45,475 nucleotides of DNA from Rickettsiales bacterium (GTDB lineage: Bacteria; Pseudomonadota; Alphaproteobacteria; Methylaequorales; Methylaequoraceae): positions 1 through 45,475 of the forward strand of contig NZHE01000004.1 in assembly GCA_002691145.1 (NCBI GenBank), written 5' to 3'. The notes beneath the pieces were generated by a model. It saw only the letters and a program-made list of their open reading frames with translations. It did not search any database and was not told the origin of the DNA. Numbering within the stretch: the first letter of the stretch is position 1; each line of letters begins with the position of its first letter. Below are positions 24,378 to 33,583 of the stretch, one piece after another. The translations under genes were made by a program, and so were the position numbers.

Positions 24378-25244
24378 CCAATCTCGAGATTACCTTTATC
24401 TTCTAAAATTTCTTTTAACTGCATAATAATTTCAGGTATTATGAACTTTTTGTCTCCAACTTTTTTTACTGGTAAAATTTTTATCAAAGAATTACAAATG
24501 AAAATACCATCTGCCTTCATTAAGAAGTCTAGTTTAAATTTAGTTTCTTTTACGTTCTTAAAATAGTTATTAAATTTTTTTAAAATAACTTGTCTTATTA
24601 TTCCATTAATACCGTAGGAATCTATTTTTGGTGTAACTAAGTTTTTATTATAAATCATAAAAATATTAGACATACTACCTTCTATAACATTATCGTTTTC
24701 ATCTGTAATTATACCCTCAAAAAAGTTATTTCCACTCCATTCATTTCTGAGCATCACAGAATCAATTCTATTTAGATGCTTCATTCCCGCCAAAAAAAAA
24801 TTTTTTGATAATTTTTTTTTGACAAATCTTTAAATTTACACCCTTTGTAGCTTTAATACCAGAGTTATCTACAATTGGAAAAATTAAAAAAATTATATTT
24901 GGTTTGAGTGTATTATCAAATTTATAACCCCTTCCTCCAGAACCTCTTGTAATTAAAATTTTTAAAATACCACGATTCATTCCTGATTTAATGGCTTTAA
25001 GGATTACCTTCTTCCTATACAGATTAATAATCTGATTACTTGGTTTATTGATTCTTAAATTATCACAGCTGTTCATCATTCTCTTTAGATGCATATCCCA
25101 AAATTCCACACCATAACCGGGCTTAGAATCAAACTTATGCCAAATCATAGTTTCAAAAACTCCATCACCGTATGCTAGCCCTCTATCAAGAACACAAATT
25201 TCCTTTTTAAATTTTCCATTTACTAAAGATATAAAATCAATCAT
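24374..25244 (-). pseudogene. pabC: pabC (aminodeoxychorismate lyase), one-base frameshift
   Basis: PabC releases pyruvate from 4-amino-4-deoxychorismate to give p-aminobenzoate for folate. Two frames make up the gene. The N-terminal piece (24768-25244) has DRGLAYGDGVFETM and ILITRGSGGRGY of class IV PLP enzymes. The C-terminal piece (24374-24793) has LAGMKHLNRIDSVM and EGSMSNIFM. They join if one base is removed from the homopolymer at 24792-24800 (nine T on the coding strand), giving about 289 aa. Everything else looks conserved, including the PabC-typical GMKHLNR, so decay is recent, or reading is rescued by slippage, or the base call is wrong. ATGA overlap with pabB. Confidence 0.85.
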
Positions 25245-26618
25245 ATTCTAATTTTTTCCAATGCTTTCAACATTCCATTTGCTTTAGCCTCGGTCTCAAG
25301 TGTTTCTTTCTCAGGAATCGAATCGGCCACAATTCCCCCTCCCGCTCTCAAACTTAATTTTTCGTTCTCTTTTAACATTGTTCTAATTAAAATGTTCAAA
25401 TCCAAATCTCCAGAATGATTCACATATCCAAAGGATCCTGTGTAGGGACCTCTACCAGTCTTTTCCAACTCTCCAAGAATTTCCATACATCTGACTTTAG
25501 GGCAACCTGTTATAGTTCCACCGGGAAAAACCGCTGAAAATATTTTTCCAGGAGTTATATTTTCTTTCAAAATACCCTTGATGTTTGAAACAATATGATG
25601 AACATGTGCATATGATTCAATAACCATCATTTCATCTACCTTCACAGAACCGGGCTTGCAAACTCTAGAAATATCATTTCTCTCTAGATCAACCAACATT
25701 AAATGCTCAGCTCTTTCCTTAGATGAATTAATCAATTCTCTATGCAACTCTATATCGGTTAATCCTGAAAATCCTCTTGGTTTTGTTCCGGCAATAGGCC
25801 TCGTTTCTATTTTATCTTTTTTTACTGAAATCAATCGCTCAGGTGAAGAACTTATTATACAACTATCATTAATTTCAACCAATCCACCAAAAGGAGAGGG
25901 ATTTGATTTTCTTAAAGAACGATAAATATCTGATGATGAAATATTTGGACTCAATTTGAATTCCCATAATCTTGACAAATTTGCTTGAAATATTTCTCCC
26001 TCGTAAATGTATTTAATGCATTTTTTTACATCGAAATTATGCTGCTTTTTAGAGATATTTCCGAGAAAATCAATAGAATTTTTATTTATAATTTTTTTAC
26101 TAGTTTTTTTTTTTAAAAATTATTTTATAATCTTCAAACATGTCATCAATGTTTCCGAATGATGAATCTGAAACAAAATATAATTTTTTTTTTAATTGGT
26201 CTTTAATGATTGCAGACTTCACTCTAGCTGCAAAAGCATCTGGTATCATAAAATTAGATTTAGGCAGGTTTAATTTATTTTCAATTTCAGAAACTAGCTC
26301 ATATCCCAGGTAAATAAACCAACCTCCAATAAACGGTAATCCTTTATCATTATTGATATTAATTCGCTCTTTCTTCCACAGTTCGTCAAATTTTTCTAAA
26401 AAATTAAAATTATCATCTTTCTTTTTTTCTAAAACGATTTTCGGATTTGAAAATAAAATTGAAAATCTAGCTCTTTTATTACCTTTTGCCGAACTTTCTA
26501 ACAAAAAAGGGTATTTTTTCCTGTTAAATTCGTAAAATTCAAGTAAATCAATATCATCATTTTTAAATGAAAGAGTCTTTGTATGTAGTTTTTTATTTGA
26601 TTTATTTTTTTTATCCAT
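25241..26618 (-). pseudogene. pabB: pabB (aminodeoxychorismate synthase component I), one-base frameshift
   Basis: PabB aminates chorismate in p-aminobenzoate synthesis. The N-terminal piece (26100-26618) ends at a run of 11 A (coding strand; 26104-26114). The chorismate-binding piece continues in the +1 frame from there to 25241 and includes YEGEIFQANLSR before its first Met. Removing one A gives a 458-aa protein, the normal PabB length. The C-terminal piece has PIAGTKPRG, ERAEHLMLVDLERND, FPGGTITGCPKVR and AGGGIVADS. The motif reads PIAGT, where classical PabB has PIKGT. Pairing with pabC supports PabB over anthranilate synthase. No pabA is visible here. Confidence 0.85.
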
Positions 26619-26679
26619 TTTTGATTAAATACTTGTTTTATTAATATATAATATAATATGCTGTATGGGGGATTTAAAT

Positions 26680-27960
26680 ATGTTTCATACAGTAGTTATT
26701 GGTGGAGGTTGCCTAGGCGCTGCCGCAGCTATATCATTACAAAGAAAACTAAATAAATTAGGTAAAAACGACCAGGTTTGTCTTGTTGAGAAAGCTGTTC
26801 TGTGCGCAGCAGAGTCCTCTAGACACTCTGGTATCGTAAGATCTGCAAACGCTGACCCTGATGCTTCTAGAATGGCCTCTATAAGCTCAAAAATGTGGAG
26901 AGATTTATCAGAGGTTTGGGGTATCGAAATGGAAATCGATGAATTTGGTGCAATCTGGATTGCAAAAAAAAATTCAGATGGTGAAAATCCTGTCTGGAAA
27001 CAACTTTCTGAAAGAATGGAAAAGATTGAACTAGTATTTGAAGAAATTGATATAAATTCAGCTGCGAAAAAATGTGGTGAAACGCTTTTAACTGATAAAA
27101 ATGAGTCTTACTTTTACGAGCCGCAAGCTTTTCAATTAGATCCAAGTATTCTCAGAAGTACTCTTTACGATGCAATTGACAACAATGGGGTCATTTTAAT
27201 GGAAAAAACTGAAGTTGATACAATTTTAACAAAAGGAAACGAAATAGTTGGACTCACAACCAATAACGGGAAAATAAATGCTAAAAATTTTGTAAATGCA
27301 ACAGGTGCCTGGAGTTCACAATTATTTGCTAAAGTTGGACTAAAAATTCCTGTTACAATTGAACCCGTGTCTGTAGTCAATTGGATGGAAAGTCCTAGAC
27401 AAATAAAATATGAATACCCTATTATTGCTGATTACACTAATTTATGTTATTTCAGATCTTGGAGGGGTAATAAAATGCATGCTCATCAGCCAAGAAAAAG
27501 GTCTGTTTATGAAATTGCAAAAAATTTTCTAAATGATTTAACTTCTGTTAACGGTGGTGAATATTTAAATGAGCCAATGAATCAATCTTTAGCATATGCT
27601 CAAATAAAAAATTATGAGGACATTTCAAAAAAAAGATTCTCAAATATCGATAAGACTGTGTATGCTTCTGGTTACAGGTCTTTTTTTGACATAACACCAG
27701 ATCTCAGGTTTATACTAGGGAAAGATACTAAATTTAAGAATCTATTTCATAATCTCGGCTCAGGCCAAGCCATGAAGTACTGTCCTATTTTAGGAGAATG
27801 CATAGCTGAAGAAATAATGAATGAAAAGTTTTATACTTCAACATTTGAATACAGCAAATTTAATATTAGTCGATTTAGCGATGACTACATGAAAGAATTC
27901 TGGAATTTAGTTCAGGGTGAAGAAAATACTCTTCATAGACAAGGAAAAAACACCCTTTAA
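26680..27960 (+). CDS. FAD-dependent oxidoreductase, DAO / sarcosine-oxidase-beta-like
   Basis: The 426-aa flavoprotein is of the D-amino-acid-oxidase fold and probably oxidises a small N-methylated or amino compound. The FAD Rossmann motif is VVIGGGCLGAAAA at residues 4-16, with VEKA at the end of beta-2 and SSRHSGIVR, resembling the flavin-contact region of sarcosine/glycine oxidases. NATGAWSS and a C-terminal GSGQAMKYCP complete the family pattern. The frame opens at 26665, but ATG 26680 has a GGGGG ribosome-binding site 9 bp upstream, so I start there. It is a single gene with no dehydrogenase partner nearby. The substrate is unknown. Confidence 0.83.
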   Translation: MFHTVVIGGGCLGAAAAISLQRKLNKLGKNDQVCLVEKAVLCAAESSRHSGIVRSANADPDASRMASISSKMWRDLSEVWGIEMEIDEFGAIWIAKKNSDGENPVWKQLSERMEKIELVFEEIDINSAAKKCGETLLTDKNESYFYEPQAFQLDPSILRSTLYDAIDNNGVILMEKTEVDTILTKGNEIVGLTTNNGKINAKNFVNATGAWSSQLFAKVGLKIPVTIEPVSVVNWMESPRQIKYEYPIIADYTNLCYFRSWRGNKMHAHQPRKRSVYEIAKNFLNDLTSVNGGEYLNEPMNQSLAYAQIKNYEDISKKRFSNIDKTVYASGYRSFFDITPDLRFILGKDTKFKNLFHNLGSGQAMKYCPILGECIAEEIMNEKFYTSTFEYSKFNISRFSDDYMKEFWNLVQGEENTLHRQGKNTL

Positions 27961-27976
27961 ATGTTTGTCTAAAGCT

Positions 27977-28375
27977 TTACTCTTTGTCAGTTAAAGATGT
28001 CATAACGTTTAAATTTCTCCAAAAATCTTCGCTTTTTGTATTTATATCATTAAGTCTTATTAATAGGCTTCTAAGTATAGCTCTAATTACTGGATCTGCT
28101 TTTTTAATTTTATCTTTAATTGTTTTTTCGCTGATTGGAAAAAGTATGCAGTTTGTTGCGGCCTCAGCCGTAACCGATCTTGACTCATCAAGTGAGGGGC
28201 CTCTTTCACCAAATATTTCACCTTCGCCTATCTGGCCTAGCAACAAGCCTCCAGGACTATAAATATTTATTTTCCCTGAGTTCACATAATAAGCTGAAAT
28301 AGCTTTTTCTCCTTTAGAGTAAATTTTTGTCCCTTTAGTAAACTTTAATTGCTTTAGACCTAAATTATTTTTCAT
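27977..28375 (-). CDS. Stand-alone cyclic-nucleotide-binding domain protein
   Basis: The 132-aa protein consists of one cNMP-binding beta-roll: KGTKIYSKGEKAISAYYVNSG, then GEGEIFGERGPSLDESRSVTAEA, which matches the phosphate-binding cassette pattern FGE-x2-x-L-x4-R-x-A-T-A. A short helical tail follows, with no helix-turn-helix, so it is not a Crp/Fnr DNA-binding regulator by itself. The cassette Arg (ESRSVTA) is present, so ligand binding is plausible. Its effector or partner cannot be seen; the gene upstream (28392-29768) runs in the same direction. Confidence 0.8.
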   Translation of the reverse strand: MKNNLGLKQLKFTKGTKIYSKGEKAISAYYVNSGKINIYSPGGLLLGQIGEGEIFGERGPSLDESRSVTAEAATNCILFPISEKTIKDKIKKADPVIRAILRSLLIRLNDINTKSEDFWRNLNVMTSLTDKE

Positions 28376-28391
28376 GAAAATTAATTTTTAA

Positions 28392-29768
28392 TTAGTTGCA
28401 TAAATATTTTTTTTTATTGATTACATACCTTTTCGAAACTTTAGTTTTTTGATTAATCAGCTTGTTTAAGAGATTACTTTTATTATGACTAAAATCTATA
28501 CATTTAAAAGTCTTTATAAGATTTATATACTTTCTATATTCTGATTTTTCAATTAATTCATTTAAATATTTCAAAATATTATCCTCAATTTTTGCTGGAT
28601 AATAAAATTTATCTCGCACCATTACAATTGGTGAAGATGGAAGACTCTTTATCAACTTAAAAAAAATTTCAGAAACGAAGCTATCCCAAGGAACTTCATC
28701 GCCGGAGAAAAAAAATTTAAAAATATCTGCATTAGTTCTTTGTACAAGCTTAAGAAAAATTAAAAAATCTTTTTTTGAAACCTTTTGAGTGATTCCAATT
28801 TTTTTCTTTTCATTACAAAAGGATTTAAAAAAACCCTCTATACTTCTCGAAGTAACTGCCTTTTGAAATAAGTGAAAAATTTGTTCATTATTACTAGTAA
28901 ATGGAGTGTTCCTAATTAAAGTTTCTATTCTGATTTTATTAAAATTAACTTTAAATTTCTTTGAGAAAACAGGAAAAAAAAGGTCTGAGAGATCGCAATA
29001 TTTTGTTTCAGAATCATTAATTATCATTTTAGAGTTTAGTTGCTTAATAGATTTTAAGTCCAACTTATGCCACCAACTACCTGCAAAACCTCCACCTAAA
29101 CTCCAAGATCCCTTAAAATAACGATTAGTCAAAGTTTGCATATGCGATATAAGTACTTTTTTGTTGTCTCCTCTTATTATAAAGTCATCTTCTAAAGAAG
29201 GGACATCAAAGAGTGTTTTAAGCATTATAGAGTTATAGTTCCTCATAATTTCTCTAATTTCATGAGTTTCAAGATTATCTCTGTATTCAAGTAATTTTGA
29301 ATTTCTACCATATAATATCAAGTTTTCTCGATTTTTATTATTTAATATACTTAATGTATTAACATTAAGATTTTTAAAATGCTCAATTAATTTTGGAGAT
29401 GCTTTAATTCTTGTTAATCTACTAATTTTTTTCTTAAAATCGTAAAATCCAGGGTAATAATCAATTAATTCTTTATTGCGCAAATATTTAATAGAATCAA
29501 TTAATTTTGAAGAAATGCTGTTAATGTTATATCTTGAGTTTGCTTTGTAACCTCTTTTTGACATTGAAACTACCAAAAATTGCTTATCCGATTCTATCCA
29601 ACAACAATACAACTCAGTAATCAGAAAAATTACATGCTTAGTTGTAAGACTATCAAAATTTTTAACTTTAAGAGCAGAGGGAATTAAATCCAGACTCAAA
29701 TCTATTCTTTTTTGTAGATCAAGTGGTCTAGAAAAATTAAAATCTATTTGAATATCCTTATTTTTCAT
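28392..29768 (-). CDS. Uncharacterised protein with winged-helix-like N-terminus and degenerate PolA-like core
   Basis: I do not know a name for this 458-aa Lys-rich protein. Residues about 40-120 look like a small helical, winged-helix-type unit. The middle RYFKGSWSLGGGFAGSWWHK and CDLSDL resemble a family of phage and alphaproteobacterial proteins with FNNG-F-x-GGRFYGGWW followed by a family A polymerase motif A (VDYSGLHP). Later, ADIFKFFFSGDEVPWDSF and VMVRDKFYYPA resemble that family's motif C region (HDSF-x-VPA), with His replaced by Arg. Both aspartates are kept. It may be a diverged or inactive replication-type protein. Assigned by eye; the function is open. Confidence 0.5.
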   Translation of the reverse strand: MKNKDIQIDFNFSRPLDLQKRIDLSLDLIPSALKVKNFDSLTTKHVIFLITELYCCWIESDKQFLVVSMSKRGYKANSRYNINSISSKLIDSIKYLRNKELIDYYPGFYDFKKKISRLTRIKASPKLIEHFKNLNVNTLSILNNKNRENLILYGRNSKLLEYRDNLETHEIREIMRNYNSIMLKTLFDVPSLEDDFIIRGDNKKVLISHMQTLTNRYFKGSWSLGGGFAGSWWHKLDLKSIKQLNSKMIINDSETKYCDLSDLFFPVFSKKFKVNFNKIRIETLIRNTPFTSNNEQIFHLFQKAVTSRSIEGFFKSFCNEKKKIGITQKVSKKDFLIFLKLVQRTNADIFKFFFSGDEVPWDSFVSEIFFKLIKSLPSSPIVMVRDKFYYPAKIEDNILKYLNELIEKSEYRKYINLIKTFKCIDFSHNKSNLLNKLINQKTKVSKRYVINKKKYLCN

Positions 29769-29794
29769 ATAAAAATTACTTTTTGTAAATTATT

Positions 29795-30073
29795 ATGTCA
29801 ATTTTTGGTTTTTTTGCATACGAATTGTTAAGAATTTATGGTTTTTTTGTAATTATTTATGTAATTATAAATATCTTAATTTCTTTTAATGTTATTAATA
29901 ATTCTAACAAATTTGTCTACATAGTTATGGACTTTCTTTTTAAGATAACAGAACCAATTCTTAATAATATTAGACGTATTTTACCTAGTTTTGGGTATAT
30001 TGATATTGCGCCTCTTATTTTATTAATTATTATAGAAACTTTAAAGTACGGAATTATAAGGTATAGTATTTAA
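29795..30073 (+). CDS. yggT: YggT-family membrane protein
   Basis: The 92-aa protein has two long hydrophobic segments and the YggT signature between them: a stretch ending KITEPILNNIRRILPSFGYIDIAPLIL, where the family has P-x-L-x-P-[IL]R-x-[IL]-[LI]P-x-[LM]G-x-[ILM]D-x-[SA]P. YggT proteins are inner-membrane proteins linked to osmotic or ion homeostasis and cell division. It abuts folD with no intervening bases, so the two are co-transcribed. Confidence 0.85.
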   Translation: MSIFGFFAYELLRIYGFFVIIYVIINILISFNVINNSNKFVYIVMDFLFKITEPILNNIRRILPSFGYIDIAPLILLIIIETLKYGIIRYSI

Positions 30074-30973
30074 ATGAATGATGGAAAAATAATAAATGGG
30101 AAAGAAGTTGCCTCTCAAATAAGAGAAAAAGTGAAGTTGATTGGCTCAGATTTCATTTCAAAAACTGGACATACACCTGGTTTATGTGTCGTGCTTGTAG
30201 GTGAAAATCCAGCAAGTAATGTCTATGTTAGAAATAAGATCAGACAAACAGAAGAAGTAGGTTTTAAGTCAATAGAACATAGGTTGCCATCTGATACTGA
30301 AGAAAAAAAATTACTGGATTTAATTGAAAGATTAAATAATGATCGTTCAATAAATGGGATTCTAGTTCAGCTACCTTTACCTAAACATATAGACTCTGAT
30401 AAAGTGCTTGATAAAATTGTTCCAGAAAAAGACGTGGATGGCTTTCATGCTAATAATGTAGGAAAGTTATGGACAAATATAAGTACTCTTGTTCCATGTA
30501 CACCATTAGGTTGTAGTATTATTTTGAAGAAAATACAGTCGGATCTATCAGGAATGCATGCTGTTATAATTGGAAGATCAAACATAGTTGGAAAGCCAAT
30601 GGCAGCACTTTTGTTACAAATGAATGCAACTGTAACCGTTGTACATTCCCGAACCAAAAATATTTCTGAAATTTGCAAGGATGCCGATATTTTAGTAGCG
30701 GCAGTCGGTGTTCCTGAGATGGTGAAAAATAGTTGGATTAAAGAAGGCTGTATTGTAATAGATGTTGGAATAAACAGAATTAAGGATGGAGAAAAAACGA
30801 GACTTGTGGGTGACGTTGATTTTGACGATGTTTTAGAAAAATCTTCAATGATTACTCCTGTGCCAGGAGGCGTTGGTCCAATGACGATAGCCTGTCTCCT
30901 TGTAAACACTTTGTCAGCAGCTCATGCACAACATGGCCTTAATGTTCCCTCTTTAAGTTCTTTGCTTGATTAA
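30074..30973 (+). CDS. folD: Bifunctional methylene-tetrahydrofolate dehydrogenase / cyclohydrolase
   Basis: FolD interconverts 5,10-methylene-, methenyl- and 10-formyl-tetrahydrofolate. The 299-aa protein shows [13 protein letters not shown] with the catalytic Lys, [27 protein letters not shown], the nucleotide-binding [14 protein letters not shown] and the C-terminal [15 protein letters not shown]. It is complete. It converges with argG, and the two coding ends overlap by 21 bp. With pabB and pabC nearby, the region has a folate theme, though these are separate transcripts. Confidence 0.96.
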   Translation: MNDGKIINGKEVASQIREKVKLIGSDFISKTGHTPGLCVVLVGENPASNVYVRNKIRQTEEVGFKSIEHRLPSDTEEKKLLDLIERLNNDRSINGILVQLPLPKHIDSDKVLDKIVPEKDVDGFHANNVGKLWTNISTLVPCTPLGCSIILKKIQSDLSGMHAVIIGRSNIVGKPMAALLLQMNATVTVVHSRTKNISEICKDADILVAAVGVPEMVKNSWIKEGCIVIDVGINRIKDGEKTRLVGDVDFDDVLEKSSMITPVPGGVGPMTIACLLVNTLSAAHAQHGLNVPSLSSLLD

Positions 30974-32158
30974 TTTAAGCCTAAGTGCATTAAGTTTAAT
31001 AAATCCATGTGCATCGTTTTGGTTATATAGCTCGTCAGACTCAAAAGTTGCAATTTCTTTTGAGTATAAGCTATTTTTAGATTCTCTACCTAACACCTCA
31101 ACATTTCCTTTATATAAAGAAAGTCTAACGATACCGTCAACAAAAATTTGACTTTTGTCTATTAGAGCTTGTAACATCTCTCTTTCTGGAGAAAACCAGA
31201 AACCATTATAAATTAATTCAGCATATCTTGGCATTAATTCATCTTTTAAATGAGATGCACCTTTATCAAGAGTCAAACTTTCAATTGCTCTTCTTGCTGT
31301 TAATAAAATTGTGCCTCCGGGAGTCTCATAAACACCTCTTGATTTCATTCCAATAAATCTATTTTCAACAATATCAATTCTCCCAATACCATTTTTTCCC
31401 CCGACAACATTTAATTTCTGAAGTAAACTTTTTGGGCTCAGCTTTTCTTCATTAATAGCAACAGGATCTCCCTTTGAAAATTCAATTGAAATTTCTGTCT
31501 GTTTATCTGGAGCTTCCTTGGGTGAGACTGAACGATTATAAATCATTGAATCAGCATTCTTTTCTGGATCCTCTAGACTTTTACCCTCATATGAGGTGTG
31601 AAGTAAATTTGCATCCATCGAATATGGTGGCGTATTCATTTTATCCATTGGTACGTGGATATTATTTCTTTGAGCAAATTTAATTAATTCTTCTCTTGAA
31701 GTAAGTTCCCATATTCTCCAGGGTGCTATTATATTTATATCGGGGTCATTTGCATAATAACCTAATTCAAAACGGATTTGATCGTTTCCTTTTCCTGTAG
31801 CTCCATGTGCAACTGAATTAGCCCCAACTTTGTGTGCAATTTCAATTTGTCTTTTTGCAATTAGTGGTCTTGCTATTGAAGTGCCCAGTAAATAAATACC
31901 TTCATATAACGCATTAGCTCTAAACATAGGAAAAACATAGTCTCTGACAAAGGTTTCATTTAAGTCCTCTATAAATATTTCAGATACTCCCATTTGTTTT
32001 GCTTTCGCTCTAGCCTCTTCTACCTCCACGCCTTGGCCTATGTCTGCTGTAAAGGTGATAACTTCGCACTTATATTTTTCTTGCAACCATTTAAGAATAA
32101 CAGATGTATCCAATCCGCCAGAATAAGCTAAAACTATTTTATTTATATTTTTCTCCAT
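30953..32158 (-). CDS. argG: Argininosuccinate synthase
   Basis: ArgG condenses citrulline and aspartate with ATP in arginine synthesis. From ATG 32158 it is 401 aa, the normal length, opening with the ATP PP-loop [26 protein letters not shown] and [16 protein letters not shown] are other family landmarks. The frame is open to 32176, but that start would overlap the upstream ialB stop and add six unconserved residues. The gene follows ialB by 2 bp. Its 3' end overlaps folD by 21 bp on the opposite strand. Confidence 0.96.
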   Translation of the reverse strand: MEKNINKIVLAYSGGLDTSVILKWLQEKYKCEVITFTADIGQGVEVEEARAKAKQMGVSEIFIEDLNETFVRDYVFPMFRANALYEGIYLLGTSIARPLIAKRQIEIAHKVGANSVAHGATGKGNDQIRFELGYYANDPDINIIAPWRIWELTSREELIKFAQRNNIHVPMDKMNTPPYSMDANLLHTSYEGKSLEDPEKNADSMIYNRSVSPKEAPDKQTEISIEFSKGDPVAINEEKLSPKSLLQKLNVVGGKNGIGRIDIVENRFIGMKSRGVYETPGGTILLTARRAIESLTLDKGASHLKDELMPRYAELIYNGFWFSPEREMLQALIDKSQIFVDGIVRLSLYKGNVEVLGRESKNSLYSKEIATFESDELYNQNDAHGFIKLNALRLKLIKQRT

Positions 32159-32160
32159 GA

Positions 32161-32685
32161 TTATTTCTTTTGACAAGCAACGTTAATCGCTTGATAGGCT
32201 TTACTGAAACCAAGCAAAGAATAAGTATCTGTAGTTATTGTTCCCCTAGATGATGTCCCTATAACCTGCATCTTGATAGCAGTTTTCATGGCATTTATTA
32301 TTTTTAAATCATCTCTAACACTAAAGCTCCACGCTCTAGACCCCGAAGTAAATAGTTGTAACTTTAAATCTCCTATTTGGATGTCAGGATTACTACCTGG
32401 CTTAAAGTTATAACCAGCGACAACACTAAATTCGTCCCATTTATCTTGACCCGGTAAATGCGTTACAATAAGAAAAATATCACCTCGTCTTTTGTAATTT
32501 CCCTCATGTTTAATTGGCTTAGAAACGGCCATACAAGCTTTGTTTCTAGCTTCACCTTCTGAGTACGCTGACCAGTCCTTGAATTTTTGGATTTCTTTTG
32601 CATTTGCTTCAGAAATTAAAAAAATAAGAAGAAAGAACTGAATTGAAGTGTATGATATAATTAAACTTAAAACTTTATTCTTCAT
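32161..32685 (-). CDS. Invasion-associated locus B (IalB)-family periplasmic protein
   Basis: The 174-aa protein has a signal peptide ending in EANAK. It shows the IalB fold features: an early [20 protein letters not shown] with the conserved Cys, then [37 protein letters not shown] and a terminal [17 protein letters not shown] with the second Cys. IalB proteins are widespread in free-living alphaproteobacteria, where the invasion name is historical and the function unclear. It is probably co-transcribed with argG. Confidence 0.85.
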   Translation of the reverse strand: MKNKVLSLIISYTSIQFFLLIFLISEANAKEIQKFKDWSAYSEGEARNKACMAVSKPIKHEGNYKRRGDIFLIVTHLPGQDKWDEFSVVAGYNFKPGSNPDIQIGDLKLQLFTSGSRAWSFSVRDDLKIINAMKTAIKMQVIGTSSRGTITTDTYSLLGFSKAYQAINVACQKK

Positions 32686-32740
32686 TTTTTTTTAATTGCA
32701 TAATTTTCATAAAAATACAAGATTTGAATATTTAATTAAA

Positions 32741-33583
32741 GTGAAAAAAACATTTAGTCTAAAATCAGTTTTATTTATATTGATTTCATCCTTTTGTTTT
32801 TCTGTATTAGGCGGATTGATAAAGTATCTATCAAATTATTTTCATGCATTTGAGCAAGCTTTTTTTAGAAATATATTTAGTATAATTTTACTAATACCGA
32901 TCCTTGCTTGGTTTAAAATTAATCCTTTAAAAACTAAAAAACAAAAACTTTTAATTATTCGAAGTATTTTTGGGGGAATTACTATGATCCTTTTGTTTTG
33001 GTCTTATACGCTCATTCCTCTATCACAAGCTATGGCAATAAGCTTTAGCACCCCATTATTTACTTTTATAGGAAGCGTGTTTATTTTTAAGGAACAACCA
33101 TCAAAAAATAAGTACTTTGCCCTCTTATTTGGATTTTTATCTGTAATAGTAATCATCAGGCCAGATTTAACTATCGAAACTGGAACCTATGTAGCTTTAT
33201 TTGCAGCGATAACTCATGCTATCACAGCTTTGATTGTAAAACAATTAACTCAGACAGAGTCTATTTTATCAATAATGTTCTTCATGGTTTTATTAATGAC
33301 GCCTATAACAGCTTTCCCAGCATTGACTGTTTGGAAAACTCCTAACGAAATAATTTTCATATTTTTTTTTATTTGTTTGGCAATTATTGGTACACTGGGA
33401 AATTATTTTTGGACAAAGTCCATTAGTATTTCTCAAATGACTTCTATAATGCCTTTCGATTTTTCAAAATTAATATTTGCAATCATTATTGGGCATTACT
33501 TTTTTGACGAAAAGATTGATATCATAACCTTTGTTTTTGGTTGCGGTTTAATATTATGTAATCTGATGTTGGTAAGAAAATAA
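32741..33583 (+). CDS. EamA-family (DMT superfamily) transporter, first of a pair
   Basis: This is a polytopic inner-membrane protein with about ten hydrophobic segments arranged as two EamA halves. GTG 32741 opens directly before the first helix (KKTFSLKSVLFILISSFCF), giving 280 aa; a TTG at 32696 would add 15 hydrophilic residues. The end of the first half has the familiar PLFTFIGSVFIFKEQPSKNKYFALLFGFLSVIVI. The substrate cannot be predicted; relatives export amino acids, metabolites or S-adenosylmethionine. The second EamA gene begins immediately after its stop. Confidence 0.82.
   Translation: MKKTFSLKSVLFILISSFCFSVLGGLIKYLSNYFHAFEQAFFRNIFSIILLIPILAWFKINPLKTKKQKLLIIRSIFGGITMILLFWSYTLIPLSQAMAISFSTPLFTFIGSVFIFKEQPSKNKYFALLFGFLSVIVIIRPDLTIETGTYVALFAAITHAITALIVKQLTQTESILSIMFFMVLLMTPITAFPALTVWKTPNEIIFIFFFICLAIIGTLGNYFWTKSISISQMTSIMPFDFSKLIFAIIIGHYFFDEKIDIITFVFGCGLILCNLMLVRK

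Noticed and set aside
24374-26618. Four independent small genes instead of split pabB and pabC
   Set aside because: The pieces abut at homopolymers, and conserved motifs continue across the junction in the shifted frame; one-base removal gives normal-length enzymes.
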